From contig NZ_JANHDJ010000007.1 of assembly GCF_024494645.1 (NCBI RefSeq), positions 62,001 through 126,000 on the forward strand: a stretch of DNA of 64,000 nucleotides, written 5' to 3'. Both the position numbers and the translations under genes were made by a program. Source of the DNA: Halohasta litorea (GTDB lineage Archaea > Halobacteriota > Halobacteria > Halobacteriales > Haloferacaceae). Shown here in pieces: positions 24,689 through 33,293 of this stretch. The notes under the pieces were generated by a model. That model was not told where the DNA came from, ran no database searches, and saw only the letters and a program-made list of their open reading frames with translations. Numbering within the stretch: position 1 is the stretch's first letter; every line of letters starts with the position of its first letter.

Positions 24689-26038
24689 TCAGGGGAAAGG
24701 GTGTGGAACCGTGTTGAGCGCCGCTTCGGTCGGCTGCGTCTCTCGATACCCCATCTCGACCGGCACCTCGAAGAGTCGGTCGCCGCCGAGGTAGCGCAGT
24801 CGCTCCAGGAGATACAGCGGCTGGAGCCGTGGGGCGATCACACGCTGGACCGTGAATCCCAGCCCAGCAATGTCGCGCGTCGTCACGTCTACCCCGTAGC
24901 AGTCGTAGCCCGCCGCCGTGATCCGGTCGACGACCTCGTTGCTGGAGAGTTCGTCCGCCGCGAACGCGTCTACGGTCGTCTCGCGGCTGCTGTCGATCCA
25001 GAAATCGAGATCGGCGATCCGGTCGTGGGGCGACCAGAACAGCCCGCGTTCGGTGTAGGAGGTGATTTCATCGTGTGGGATCTCCGCGGAGTGCTCCAGA
25101 TCTAGCTGCCGGACCCCCCACAACCGGGTCTGGATCACCTCTTCGAGCGCGCTTTCGAGCACCGCCGTCGCCTCCGGCCCACTCGCAGCGGCCACGGTGA
25201 CCGCCGGACGGTGCTCGCGGTCGACGACGACCGCGATGGCGACCGGCACACCGAGGTCGGTCGTCGCGTCCAGGAGGGTGAGTTCGAGTCCGTGGGCCGT
25301 CACGCGGTCGACCAGCCGCCGGATTCGTGGCGGGGCCGTCTCGGGGTCGATGACCGGCAGTTCGGTTTCGGTCAGATACCAGATCATGAACGCGTCGCGC
25401 TCGACGATCTCGCAGACAGCGTTGCGGATCGCCATCGCCCGCGAGGAGCCCGCTGCGAGGCCCGTCGAGATCGGGTTTCGGATAAACGGCTCCGCACTCG
25501 TCGGATACGACAGGTAGACGAGCTGGGCCGGGATGGCCGTGTTCGCTTCCGTGGCGAGATTCTCGCCAGCGATCCAGGACAGTTCGTCGTTGACCCCACA
25601 CAGACTGTCGAGGCCACCCATCGCTGCCCGCTGTCGGGACGAGAAGTTCACGACCGCCGTGGGATCGAGGGCAGGTTCGGCGAGGTCGGCATACGAAGCA
25701 GTCCGGAACGCGTCGGCTCGGTACACACAGCCACAGTAGCGTTCGATGGCTTCGCCATAGGTCGCAACGAGCGCCCCCTCCCGGTCGAAGCCACAGCCGC
25801 CTTCATTGTGCGCCATCGCTTCCCCGTCGGTCAGTGGCGCGAAATCCTCGCGGTCGACGACGTAGCTCTCGATGGCTGGCTCGCCCGGTGGCACCGGAAC
25901 CCGTCGAACGCCCGTGATAATACCTGTCTCGGGGTCGGCAATCGACTGGAGCCGCGCGAGGACATCCCGCTTGTCGTCGGGCGACGAGTGGTCCGCCGTC
26001 TCCGCGTCGGTGACGATGATCTCGTCGACCTCAGCCAT
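24689..26038 (-). CDS. YcaO cyclodehydratase (D protein) of a TOMM/LAP cluster
   Basis: 449 residues. YcaO enzymes use ATP to cyclise Cys, Ser and Thr of a precursor peptide to azolines. Family features: GEAIERYCG (about 95-103) and STGLAAGSSR...AVCEIVERDA (about 191-216), both ATP/Mg-binding helices. The protein ends TVPHPFP, the proline-rich C-terminus seen in azoline-forming YcaO proteins and needed for activity there. It lies between a C-protein gene (24-base gap) and a SagB-type dehydrogenase gene. It is not the TfuA-linked thioamide type, because no tfuA is present. Confidence 0.92.
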   Translation of the reverse strand: MAEVDEIIVTDAETADHSSPDDKRDVLARLQSIADPETGIITGVRRVPVPPGEPAIESYVVDREDFAPLTDGEAMAHNEGGCGFDREGALVATYGEAIERYCGCVYRADAFRTASYADLAEPALDPTAVVNFSSRQRAAMGGLDSLCGVNDELSWIAGENLATEANTAIPAQLVYLSYPTSAEPFIRNPISTGLAAGSSRAMAIRNAVCEIVERDAFMIWYLTETELPVIDPETAPPRIRRLVDRVTAHGLELTLLDATTDLGVPVAIAVVVDREHRPAVTVAAASGPEATAVLESALEEVIQTRLWGVRQLDLEHSAEIPHDEITSYTERGLFWSPHDRIADLDFWIDSSRETTVDAFAADELSSNEVVDRITAAGYDCYGVDVTTRDIAGLGFTVQRVIAPRLQPLYLLERLRYLGGDRLFEVPVEMGYRETQPTEAALNTVPHPFP

Positions 26039-26061
26039 CGTAGACTACCCAGTGGTTGGTC

Positions 26062-26919
26062 TTAAACATCGCACACCTCGCAGTGGGGAACCGCGAATAC
26101 GCGCGGCGTCCGTACCGTCCGGTCGTAGTGATCGTAGACGACGAACTGGTCGTCCAAGTAGCGTGGCACCTGCCCCAGCAGCGTCCGGAACAGGAGTTCG
26201 GTCACGGTGTCGATGTAGGCCCGAGCGTACGGCGGGTCGCCGCCGATCGTTTCGGTGAACAGGCGTCCACCCGCCCTGTTCGCATCGACGCGGCTGTAGA
26301 GACAGTCCAGACAGGCTGGTGCGTTCGGCGTGAACACCGGCCCGAGCCGCCAGCCCCTCGCTGTCAGCCGCGTTCTGAGCAGTGTCGACTCCGAGGCGGC
26401 CCACTGCTCGTTGGCCGCGGTCCACGAGCTGTCGCGTTCAAGCCGCTCGCTCAAAAGAACCACATCCGGCTCCCCGGTGGGTCTGTCGTCAACGGTCACG
26501 TCAGCCGCACGCAGTCGGGAGAGAGCGGGCGAGAGAGCCGCCGAGTGGCCGAAGACGGCGACCGACTGCGAGCCGAGACGTTCGGGCACCTCGTGGTGGC
26601 GCTCCGGTGGGAGCGCGGCCAACACCGGCTCAATCAGTCCCCGATAGCCCGCGTCTTTCAGTCCGTCGGGAATCCCAGCCGCGTCGTAGGCGAGCCCGTG
26701 GTCGTACAGCAGGTCGACGTACTCCACGGTCGCCCCCGGAACCCGGTCGACGAGATCGCTCGCTGCGGTCTCCCCGTCCATCGCCGCGAGCAGCGCAGTG
26801 ACGACCTCGATATTCTCGCCCTGGAGCGTTTTGACTGTCCAAGGCGTTCGAACGACCGCCTCGCCGTCGTGGATACCGTAGCCGGTTGGACTGTAGGCGG
26901 CTGGATACGACGCCATCAT
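26062..26919 (-). CDS. TOMM leader-binding / cyclodehydratase C protein
   Basis: 285 residues from MMASYPAAY. Residues about 25-80 (TPWTVKTLQGENIEVV, ALLAAMDGETAASDLVDRV) look like the winged-helix RiPP recognition element. The middle is an Ocin-ThiF-like domain without an obvious ATP site. Four Cys, C203/C206 (ACLDCLYSR) and C280/C283 (HCEVC), form the structural zinc site typical of these proteins. It should bind the leader peptide and activate the YcaO partner. The start is set by a TATA-like element at 26938-26946 that predicts a leaderless mRNA. First gene of the set. Confidence 0.85.
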   Translation of the reverse strand: MMASYPAAYSPTGYGIHDGEAVVRTPWTVKTLQGENIEVVTALLAAMDGETAASDLVDRVPGATVEYVDLLYDHGLAYDAAGIPDGLKDAGYRGLIEPVLAALPPERHHEVPERLGSQSVAVFGHSAALSPALSRLRAADVTVDDRPTGEPDVVLLSERLERDSSWTAANEQWAASESTLLRTRLTARGWRLGPVFTPNAPACLDCLYSRVDANRAGGRLFTETIGGDPPYARAYIDTVTELLFRTLLGQVPRYLDDQFVVYDHYDRTVRTPRVFAVPHCEVCDV

Positions 26920-26937
26920 CGCGTTGTTATCCTGTGA

Positions 26938-26946
26938 CAGTATAAC
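26938..26946 (-). promoter_or_regulatory. TATA-like element of the YcaO gene set
   Basis: GTTATACTG on the minus strand, about 24 bases before the chosen ATG (26919). Confidence 0.4.
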
Positions 26947-27150
26947 GTCCCGGGGTTGTCCGAACCGTTCATCACGTTGGACTCGAAGGAGCGGCCTCGA
27001 CCGGTTCCGATCCGACTGCATGTGTCACTGCTGACTCCAAAACGTCTGTCGGATTCGTCGCAGAGATGGGCATACTAACACGTTCGCTGTGTCGACAGTC
27101 GGATCATTCGCCAAGAGTTTTCATAGGGCGAGCGACCGAAGCGAGATTGC

Positions 27151-27468
27151 ATGGCATTACTAAAATCGGAGACGGGAACCGTAGAGCAGGCCACGGAGGC
27201 AACGACAGGCGAGTCAGGCGAGGGGATGCCCGAAGCGCGCGGCGCTGATCTCGCGTTGATCGCCTCGGCGGCGTCAGTGCTATTGGCGTGGCACCAGTTC
27301 TACCTGAAGGGGAACAAGACCCGCGGGCTGTTTATCGGCCTGTGGCCGCCGACGATCCTCGCGTTTTCCAGCTACCTCAACCAGCGGGCGATCCTCGATA
27401 AGCTCGACCAGTCGCTTTTGAGCTCGACGGGGAGCTTCGAATCGCTCCGCAAGATGCTCGTCGAGTAA
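27151..27468 (+). CDS. Small membrane protein divergent from the YcaO genes
   Basis: 105 residues. An acidic N-terminus (1-35) is followed by two hydrophobic segments (about 36-52, ALIASAASVLLAWHQFYL, and about 58-74, GLFIGLWPPTILAFSSYL), then NQRAILDKLDQSL and a helical tail. I do not recognise the family. It is divergently placed from the YcaO operon, so it could be an export or immunity factor, but it may equally be an unrelated small membrane protein. A GTTTTCATAGG element about 30 bases upstream can serve as its promoter. Confidence 0.7.
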   Translation: MALLKSETGTVEQATEATTGESGEGMPEARGADLALIASAASVLLAWHQFYLKGNKTRGLFIGLWPPTILAFSSYLNQRAILDKLDQSLLSSTGSFESLRKMLVE

Positions 27469-27569
27469 CGCGGGCCGACGCGGCATAATCGAGCGACAGC
27501 GTGATACCGCCTATCAGGCGAATCGGAGTGATAGAAAGCGTTTTCCGCGACGACTGTGAGTTGCCTGAT

Positions 27570-28739
27570 ATGCGGTCTGTCGCCCTCTCAGTCGTCTTCA
27601 TCGTCCTCCTCTCACTGGGTGCCAGCCCGGTTGCTGCTGCCAGTATGGGAGCGCCGAGTGGGAACCTCGCGGCCGACAGCGACACACTCGGGGGAGAAGA
27701 GATCCGCCCCGCAATCGAGAGCGACCAGACCATCGCACAGTTATCCGACGCAGCATCGAACCCCTCAACGACGTTCACGGTCAACCTCCAGTCCGACCGG
27801 AGTGCCAACTGGGTCGTGACCGTCGAGTACGAGCTCACAAGCGAAGCCGAACGTGAAGCCTTCACCGGGATCGCCGAGGAGTTCGAGTCGGGCAGCGCCA
27901 GCGGCGGGCTGGACGTCTCGCTGTATGAGAACCTCGCCGCCCAAGCCAGCGCCCAGACCAATCGGTCGATGGCGATCGAGTCGGTCGACCGCTCCAGTAG
28001 CCTCCGCGGGAACGTCGGCACCCTCCGGCTGTCGTTCCGCTGGACGGAGTTCCTCGCCGAGGACGGCGAGAAACTCGTGTTCAACGACGCACTCAAGACT
28101 ACCGACGAGAGCGCGTGGCTCTCCTCGCTCGGCGAGAACCAGGAGCTCCGGGTCACGACCCCCCGCGGCTATGCGATCACGAGCGCGAACGTTGCCTTTT
28201 CGGACAACACGGTCGTCGTCGAGGGACCACACACCTTCGACTCCGAGGAACTCATTCGGATCACGCTCGAACCCTCCTTCGGGCCGTCGTGGGGGCTGCT
28301 TGCGGCGGCTGTCGTCATCGGGGTCGCGATCGTCGGCGGCGCGCTGCTGTTGCGCCGACAAAAGGAGCCGATCGACAGCGGGCCGCGAATGGATGCCAAC
28401 GGCGGCGACGACACGGCCGACGGGGGCGACGACGTTGACGAGCCATCTACACCCACAACACCGGATACCGACGAACCCAGTGAACCCGAGGAGGACCTCT
28501 CGCTGCTGGCCGACGACGAGCGGGTGATCCGCCTGCTCGAACGCAACGGCGGCCGGATGCGACAGGCCGACATCGTCAGCGAGACCAAGTGGTCCGACGC
28601 CAAGGTCTCACAGCTGTTGTCGTCGATGGCCGACGACGACGAGATCACGAAGCTTCGCATCGGCCGGGAGAACCTCATCTCACTGCCGGATGTCGACGCC
28701 CTCGACGGCTCGCGGGTCGACGAGGACGACGAACGCTAA
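27570..28739 (+). CDS. Membrane-anchored protein with a C-terminal winged helix
   Basis: 389 residues. A signal peptide (about 1-23), a roughly 220-residue outside domain rich in beta strands (FTVNLQSDRSANWVVTVEYEL, ITLEPSFG), one TM helix (about 247-268, GLLAAAVVIGVAIVGGALLL), an acidic linker, and a cytoplasmic winged helix from about 315 (DERVIRLLERNGGRMRQADI, WSDAKVSQLLSSM). The HTH is of the type I associate with DUF7343. It may carry an outside signal straight to DNA. The ligand and target are unknown. I chose the start at MRSVALSVV because the signal peptide begins there. Confidence 0.78.
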   Translation: MRSVALSVVFIVLLSLGASPVAAASMGAPSGNLAADSDTLGGEEIRPAIESDQTIAQLSDAASNPSTTFTVNLQSDRSANWVVTVEYELTSEAEREAFTGIAEEFESGSASGGLDVSLYENLAAQASAQTNRSMAIESVDRSSSLRGNVGTLRLSFRWTEFLAEDGEKLVFNDALKTTDESAWLSSLGENQELRVTTPRGYAITSANVAFSDNTVVVEGPHTFDSEELIRITLEPSFGPSWGLLAAAVVIGVAIVGGALLLRRQKEPIDSGPRMDANGGDDTADGGDDVDEPSTPTTPDTDEPSEPEEDLSLLADDERVIRLLERNGGRMRQADIVSETKWSDAKVSQLLSSMADDDEITKLRIGRENLISLPDVDALDGSRVDEDDER

Positions 28740-28811
28740 GAGCCGGGCGACGGGGCGGGCCGAACGGCAGTTCCGTCACCTACTTGCGCCGAGAGTCCCT
28801 ACCCGGAGCCA

Positions 28812-29654
28812 ATGGAGTATCTGGAGCGTCGGGTCGGGATGGTAAACAGGCGACTCGAATCGGTGATCGAGTCGACCGCTCCCGACGAACTCGCCGACCA
28901 GCTCGAAAGCGTCGTGCTGGCGGGCGGCAAGCGCGTCCGCCCCGCGGTGACGCTGCTCGCCTGTGAGGCTCTCGGCGGCGAGCCCGAGACGGCAGTCGAC
29001 TTCGCCGCCGGGATCGAACTCGTCCACAACGCCTCGCTGGTGATCGACGACATCATCGACCGCTCGGAGGTCCGCCGCGGCACCCCCAGCGCGTGGGCGG
29101 CCCACGGCTACGGCCCCGCAATTATCGCCAGCGACGGCCTGCTCGGCGAGGCCTTCGGCCTCTTTCTGGGCAACGAGCGAGCAATGCAGATCGTGGCCGA
29201 ATCCATGGTCGAACTCGGCGAGGGCGAGGCGACCGAACTGGTCGACCGACCCACTACCGAGGACGAATACATGACGCTGGCCCGGCGGAAGACGGGCGCG
29301 CTGTTCCGGGCGGCCGCCGAACTCGGCGCGGTCGCCGGGGAGGCCGACGCCGCGACAGTCGAGGCCTTCGGCGAGTACGCCGAACGGGTCGGGGTGGCCT
29401 TCCAAATCCGGGACGACGTGCTCGATGCCACTGCCGAGTCAGACGACCTCGGCAAACCCGCCGGACAGGACGAGGTGATGGACCGACCCTCGCTGGTACA
29501 GGTCACCGACCTCACTCCCGAGGAGGGCGACGCTCGCGCCCGCGAGCAGTCCGAACTCGCCCTCCAAGCCCTCGACCGAACCGGCGTCGACGACACCGAC
29601 GCCAAAGCCTACCTCCGGGATCTCGCGGAGTTCGTCGTGGTTCGAGAGCGGTAG
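28812..29654 (+). CDS. Polyprenyl diphosphate synthase (isoprenyl chain synthase)
   Basis: 280 residues, a trans-isoprenyl diphosphate synthase. The first Asp-rich motif is DDIID (79-83) with RGTPSAW after it; the second is RDDVLD (200-205). GGKRVRP near residue 38 binds isopentenyl diphosphate. It builds prenyl chains for archaeal lipids or quinones; the product length cannot be read with certainty. It is shorter than most GGPP synthases (about 320), so a role in another prenyl chain is possible. gfcR follows after 120 bases. Confidence 0.88.
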   Translation: MEYLERRVGMVNRRLESVIESTAPDELADQLESVVLAGGKRVRPAVTLLACEALGGEPETAVDFAAGIELVHNASLVIDDIIDRSEVRRGTPSAWAAHGYGPAIIASDGLLGEAFGLFLGNERAMQIVAESMVELGEGEATELVDRPTTEDEYMTLARRKTGALFRAAAELGAVAGEADAATVEAFGEYAERVGVAFQIRDDVLDATAESDDLGKPAGQDEVMDRPSLVQVTDLTPEEGDARAREQSELALQALDRTGVDDTDAKAYLRDLAEFVVVRER

Positions 29655-29774
29655 CTCGCCGACGCGTGTTCAAAAAAGTCGAGGCGGAGTCGACTACAAT
29701 ATCCACAGCAATGGCTATCTCGCCTCGTTTGGGTATCGACGTATTCATGGTTGCACAAAAGTGAGTAAAACAGT

Positions 29775-30488
29775 ATGAACAGAGCAGAGAAGGCCGCCCT
29801 CCAGCTACAGGCGGTCGCCGTCCTCCGGATGCTCAAAGAGACCCGGACCTACGAGGAGCTGTCCGAGGTCACAGGCCTCCCGGCGGGCGATCTCAACCGC
29901 TATGTCAACGGTCACGTCCTCCCCGGCACCGAACGCGCCCGCGAGGTCGTCGAGGGCATTGGACGAGACGCGCTGGCCGACGAACTCAAAGCCAGAGTGA
30001 GTTTCGACGACGAGGGATACGTCGACAACTCGGCGGTCGTCTTCGACCAGTCGTTTTTGGATCTCGTCGCCCCCGTGGCGGCCAACAGTTTCGGCTTCGA
30101 GCGGCCCGATGTGGTGCTGACCGCGGCCACCGACGGCATCACTATCGGGGCGGCGATGGCCTCCTACTTCGACGCCCGGCTCGCGTATGCGAAGAAATCA
30201 AAGGAGACCGCCGTCGAGGAGTTCATCGAATCCCGCCAGCGGCTGGCCTCGGGAATCGAACTCACCTACTATCTGCCCGCCTGCGCGCTGGACGCCGGGG
30301 AGTCGGTGTTGATCGTCGACGACCTGATCCGGTCGGGCGAAACCCAGGAACTCCTGTTGGATATCGCCCGGCAGGCCGAGGCTCCCGTCGCGGGCGTCTT
30401 CGCGCTCATTGCGGTCGGCGATCAGGGAATGTCGCGGGCCCAAGAACTGACCGACGCGCCGGTCGGGGCGCTGTCGACGTTCGAGTAG
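29775..30488 (+). CDS. gfcR: Transcriptional regulator GfcR (PRTase-like)
   Basis: 237 residues. An N-terminal HTH (about 10-60, ALQLQAVAVLRMLKETRTYE and LPAGDLNRYVNGHV) is fused to an orotate phosphoribosyltransferase-like domain with the PRPP loop VLIVDDLIRSGETQ (about 175-188). In Haloferax GfcR activates glycolytic and semi-phosphorylative Entner-Doudoroff genes on sugars. Its presence with kdgK and gnd in the same window fits a sugar-using strain. Older annotation calls it an orotate phosphoribosyltransferase-like protein. Confidence 0.87.
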   Translation: MNRAEKAALQLQAVAVLRMLKETRTYEELSEVTGLPAGDLNRYVNGHVLPGTERAREVVEGIGRDALADELKARVSFDDEGYVDNSAVVFDQSFLDLVAPVAANSFGFERPDVVLTAATDGITIGAAMASYFDARLAYAKKSKETAVEEFIESRQRLASGIELTYYLPACALDAGESVLIVDDLIRSGETQELLLDIARQAEAPVAGVFALIAVGDQGMSRAQELTDAPVGALSTFE

Positions 30489-30578
30489 CCGCGGCAGCGG
30501 GCACGGACGGTCCAGGAGCTGACAGTTGTCTCAGCGCACGACGGTTGTGCGTCTCGAAAACATCCGATCACGGGATTC

Positions 30579-30586
30579 TTTTATAT
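30579..30586 (+). promoter_or_regulatory. TATA box of glutaredoxin gene 1
   Basis: TTTTATAT about 25 bases before the ATG at 30606, so a nearly leaderless transcript is expected. Confidence 0.5.
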
Positions 30587-30605
30587 GGCGACCCTACACC
30601 GGGTG

Positions 30606-30851
30606 ATGTCAGATCTCATCCTGTACGAACTGCCCGGCTGTCCGTTCTGTGCGAAAGTCACGAGCAAACTCGACGAACTCGGCCTCGACTACGAGTCCCG
30701 CAAAGTGCCCAGCGCGCGGAGCGAGCGCACCGAGGTCCAGGAGGTAAGCGGGCAGGCCGGTGTCCCGGTGCTCATCGACGAGGAACACGGCATCGACGGA
30801 ATGCCCGAAAGCGACGATATCGTCGCCCACCTCGAACAGCATTACGCCTGA
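30606..30851 (+). CDS. Glutaredoxin-like protein, paralog 1
   Basis: 81 residues with the thioredoxin fold active site GCPFC (C12, C15) and the cis-Pro motif GVPVLID. It should reduce disulfides, perhaps with the haloarchaeal thiol gamma-glutamylcysteine. It shares long stretches with the protein at 61396-61710: ARSxRTEV, SGQxGVPVL and GMxESDDIV. Start chosen at MSDLILYELPG, where the fold begins. Confidence 0.88.
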   Translation: MSDLILYELPGCPFCAKVTSKLDELGLDYESRKVPSARSERTEVQEVSGQAGVPVLIDEEHGIDGMPESDDIVAHLEQHYA

Positions 30852-30857
30852 TCGAGG

Positions 30858-31826
30858 CTACTCGTCGGGTTCGGCCGACCGCTCGCGGATCAGCTCCCGA
30901 ATCCGGTCGGGGTCGTCGATCGACGCTAATTCTTCACAGGAGACGATCGCCGTGCCTTCGACCGACTCCCGTTTGACCCGATCGGTCGTGAAGTAGATCG
31001 ACCGCGTCTCGGTCACTCGGCCGATCGAACTCATCAGGCGGGCGCGTTTTTCGGCACTCGGTGTGAACGACGAGTGCCCTGTCAGCACGGTGCGCTCACG
31101 GGAGTCGCTGTCCTCGCTGACGGCTTTAAACGGCGAGCGGTTGGTGGGGTGGACGTCGAACCCAGCCTCCGTGAGCGTCGACAGGACGTGTGCGTCGTCG
31201 GGGTCGACGTCCGGCCCCTCGGGGATCGGGTCGGCGTCGCGGACGTCTTCGGCCCCGTCGAACACCGAGACGGGGTTCGAAAACGGCTCGTTGAACAGCT
31301 CTTCGAGCTTGATCGCCACCTCGATGGAGGCGTTCATCCCGTCTTCGTATTTGGACACTGTTCGGCGAGAGACGCCGAGTTCGTTGGCAAGCCGACCTAG
31401 ACTCCAGCCGCGCTCCTCCCGTTCGTCGGCGATCAGATCGCCGTCGATACTGACGTACAGCCCACCGGGAGCGGCGTAAATCAGCGGCGGGACCTCCTCG
31501 ATGAACAGGTCGTAGGCGGTGTCGGGGTTGAACACCGGCACGCCGTGGCGGAAGTAGACGACGCCGGGTTCGAGGTCCTCGTTGCGCGTCCGCAGGCCGA
31601 TCACCAGCGGCGTCGCCGACAGGTAGTCGCCCAGCCGTCGGAGCTCGGCACCCGTTTCGCCCGTGAAGGCGTCGATATTGCCGAGGATTTTCAAGAGCAC
31701 GAGGTCCTCGCCGCGGCGGGCTGCAAGGTCGAAACTCTTGGGTCGGACCGAACACCGCTCGCTGACGAGGAACCCCGCATCCTCCAGCATCGCGGTGATG
31801 TTGCCGACCAGTGCTGTTCGTGACAT
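30858..31826 (-). CDS. HTH-type transcriptional regulator with an N-terminal nuclease-like domain
   Basis: 322 residues, an archaeal family of putative regulators. The N-terminal half (about 1-110; [17 protein letters not shown] text [25 protein letters not shown]) looks like a restriction-endonuclease-type fold without clear catalytic residues. A Cro/C1 helix-turn-helix follows (about 135-165, [20 protein letters not shown]). The C-terminal half resembles the first and may bind a ligand. A CATATATG element at 31850-31857 predicts a leaderless mRNA starting at 31826. Function unknown. Confidence 0.82.
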   Translation of the reverse strand: MSRTALVGNITAMLEDAGFLVSERCSVRPKSFDLAARRGEDLVLLKILGNIDAFTGETGAELRRLGDYLSATPLVIGLRTRNEDLEPGVVYFRHGVPVFNPDTAYDLFIEEVPPLIYAAPGGLYVSIDGDLIADEREERGWSLGRLANELGVSRRTVSKYEDGMNASIEVAIKLEELFNEPFSNPVSVFDGAEDVRDADPIPEGPDVDPDDAHVLSTLTEAGFDVHPTNRSPFKAVSEDSDSRERTVLTGHSSFTPSAEKRARLMSSIGRVTETRSIYFTTDRVKRESVEGTAIVSCEELASIDDPDRIRELIRERSAEPDE

Positions 31827-31981
31827 AACCGAATCTAGGCGATTTGCGACATATATGTGTTGCGTCGCCGAAACGGACCGTCGGGCTTGCGTCACTGGAT
31901 TACCCGCTGACGGAGATCCGGAGTTTTATATAGACGGTCGGAGCCGAAAGCGGTTTTTCCGCCGGTCGGCTACCCTGAGCG

Positions 31982-33292
31982 ATGACAGTCATCGGCCTCG
32001 ACGATACCGACTCCCGCAGCGAGGGGATGTGTACGACCTACCTCGCCGCGCGGCTCGCCGAGACGATCGAGGCCGACGGCGGCAGCGTCGACCGCCGCCT
32101 TCTCGTGCGACTCAACCCCGCGGTGAAACACAAAACACGAGGCAACGCCGCCCTCGCGCTCCACACCGATCTCGACGCCGACCGAGCCTTCGAGGTGGCC
32201 TGCGACCATCTGGAGTCGCTGGCGATCGACGCCGACAGCCGAACGAGTCCAGGAGTAGTCGTCGCCCCCGGTCGGCCCGAAACCGTCCCCGACCCAGTGG
32301 TCGACCACGCCCGGCGAGCGATCCGCCACCGACTCTCACTTGAAAACACGCTCGAGGTGATCGACGACGCGGGCTATCATCACCGCGGCTGGGCCGGTGC
32401 GGGTTGCGATGTCGAGGGGCGGGGACGGATCGGTGCGCTGGCCGCAGTTGGTGCATGGGAAGCCTTCGGGGAGTGGACCTACGAGACGATCGCCTACCGC
32501 GAGTTCGACCGCTGTGGCACACCCCGTACAATCGACACCGAGGCCGTATTTAAAAGCGCCGAGGCGGGGTATCCCGAGGTGTGGGATACCGTCGACCGCG
32601 AGGCCGCCGAAGCGGTCTGTGTCCCCAACGCTCCGGGGCCAATCTTGTATGGGATTCGGGGCGACGACCCCGAAGCGACCCGGCAGGTCGCCGCCGAGAT
32701 CGGGAGCGCCGATGGTACCGAACCGGTCGACCGCTGGTCGACTTTTAAAACTAATCAGGGCACCGACCAACATCTCGCCGCCGGAGCGGTCGGCTCGCTC
32801 CAAGAGGGGACGGGCTACCGGGTCGACGGCGTTGTCGCTACCGATCCCGAAACGCGGCAGGGCGGCCACGTCTTTTTTAAGTTAGCCGCCGAGGACAGGT
32901 CGAACGTAGCGACGGTCGACTGCGTGGCCTTCGAACCCACGAAACGGTTCCGCGACCGGGTTCGTGGGCTCCGCGTCGGCGACCGACTGACCGTCTGCGG
33001 CGAGCACAGCGACGGGACAATTAAACTCGAAAAGTTCGCGGCACGGGAGCTGAACCGGACCGAGCAGGTGACTCCGGAGTGTTCCAGCTGCGGTCGACGC
33101 ATGAAATCGGCGGGCCGGGATCAGGGCTACCGGTGTCGGGACTGTGGAACGAGCAGGCCGGGAAAAGTTAGCCGCGAAGTCGACCGAGGGCTTGAGAGAG
33201 GGTGGTACGAGGTGCCGCCGGTCGCCCGCCGACACATTGCCCGCCCACTGGTTCGGGGCGGGTTCGACGCACCGATCCATCCCGAGCGCTGA
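31982..33292 (+). CDS. tiaS: tRNA(Ile2) 2-agmatinylcytidine synthetase TiaS
   Basis: 436 residues. TiaS attaches agmatine to C34 of tRNA-Ile(CAU) so that it reads AUA codons, an archaeal-only modification. N-terminal GLDDTDSRSEGMCTTY is the family signature; RGWAGAGCDVEGRGRIGALA marks the middle. A nucleic-acid-binding OB-like region and a zinc ribbon with CSSCGRRM and CRDCG (about 361-385) form the C-terminus. A TTTTATATAG element (31924-31933) lies upstream. It is divergent from the HTH regulator gene. Confidence 0.94.
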   Translation: MTVIGLDDTDSRSEGMCTTYLAARLAETIEADGGSVDRRLLVRLNPAVKHKTRGNAALALHTDLDADRAFEVACDHLESLAIDADSRTSPGVVVAPGRPETVPDPVVDHARRAIRHRLSLENTLEVIDDAGYHHRGWAGAGCDVEGRGRIGALAAVGAWEAFGEWTYETIAYREFDRCGTPRTIDTEAVFKSAEAGYPEVWDTVDREAAEAVCVPNAPGPILYGIRGDDPEATRQVAAEIGSADGTEPVDRWSTFKTNQGTDQHLAAGAVGSLQEGTGYRVDGVVATDPETRQGGHVFFKLAAEDRSNVATVDCVAFEPTKRFRDRVRGLRVGDRLTVCGEHSDGTIKLEKFAARELNRTEQVTPECSSCGRRMKSAGRDQGYRCRDCGTSRPGKVSREVDRGLERGWYEVPPVARRHIARPLVRGGFDAPIHPER

Positions 33293-33293
33293 G

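Noticed and set aside
27066..27248. 60-codon frame upstream of the two-TM protein as an alternative RiPP precursor
   Set aside because: It overlaps the real gene in another frame, is Arg/Gly-rich, and has only one Cys, so it does not look like a peptide substrate.
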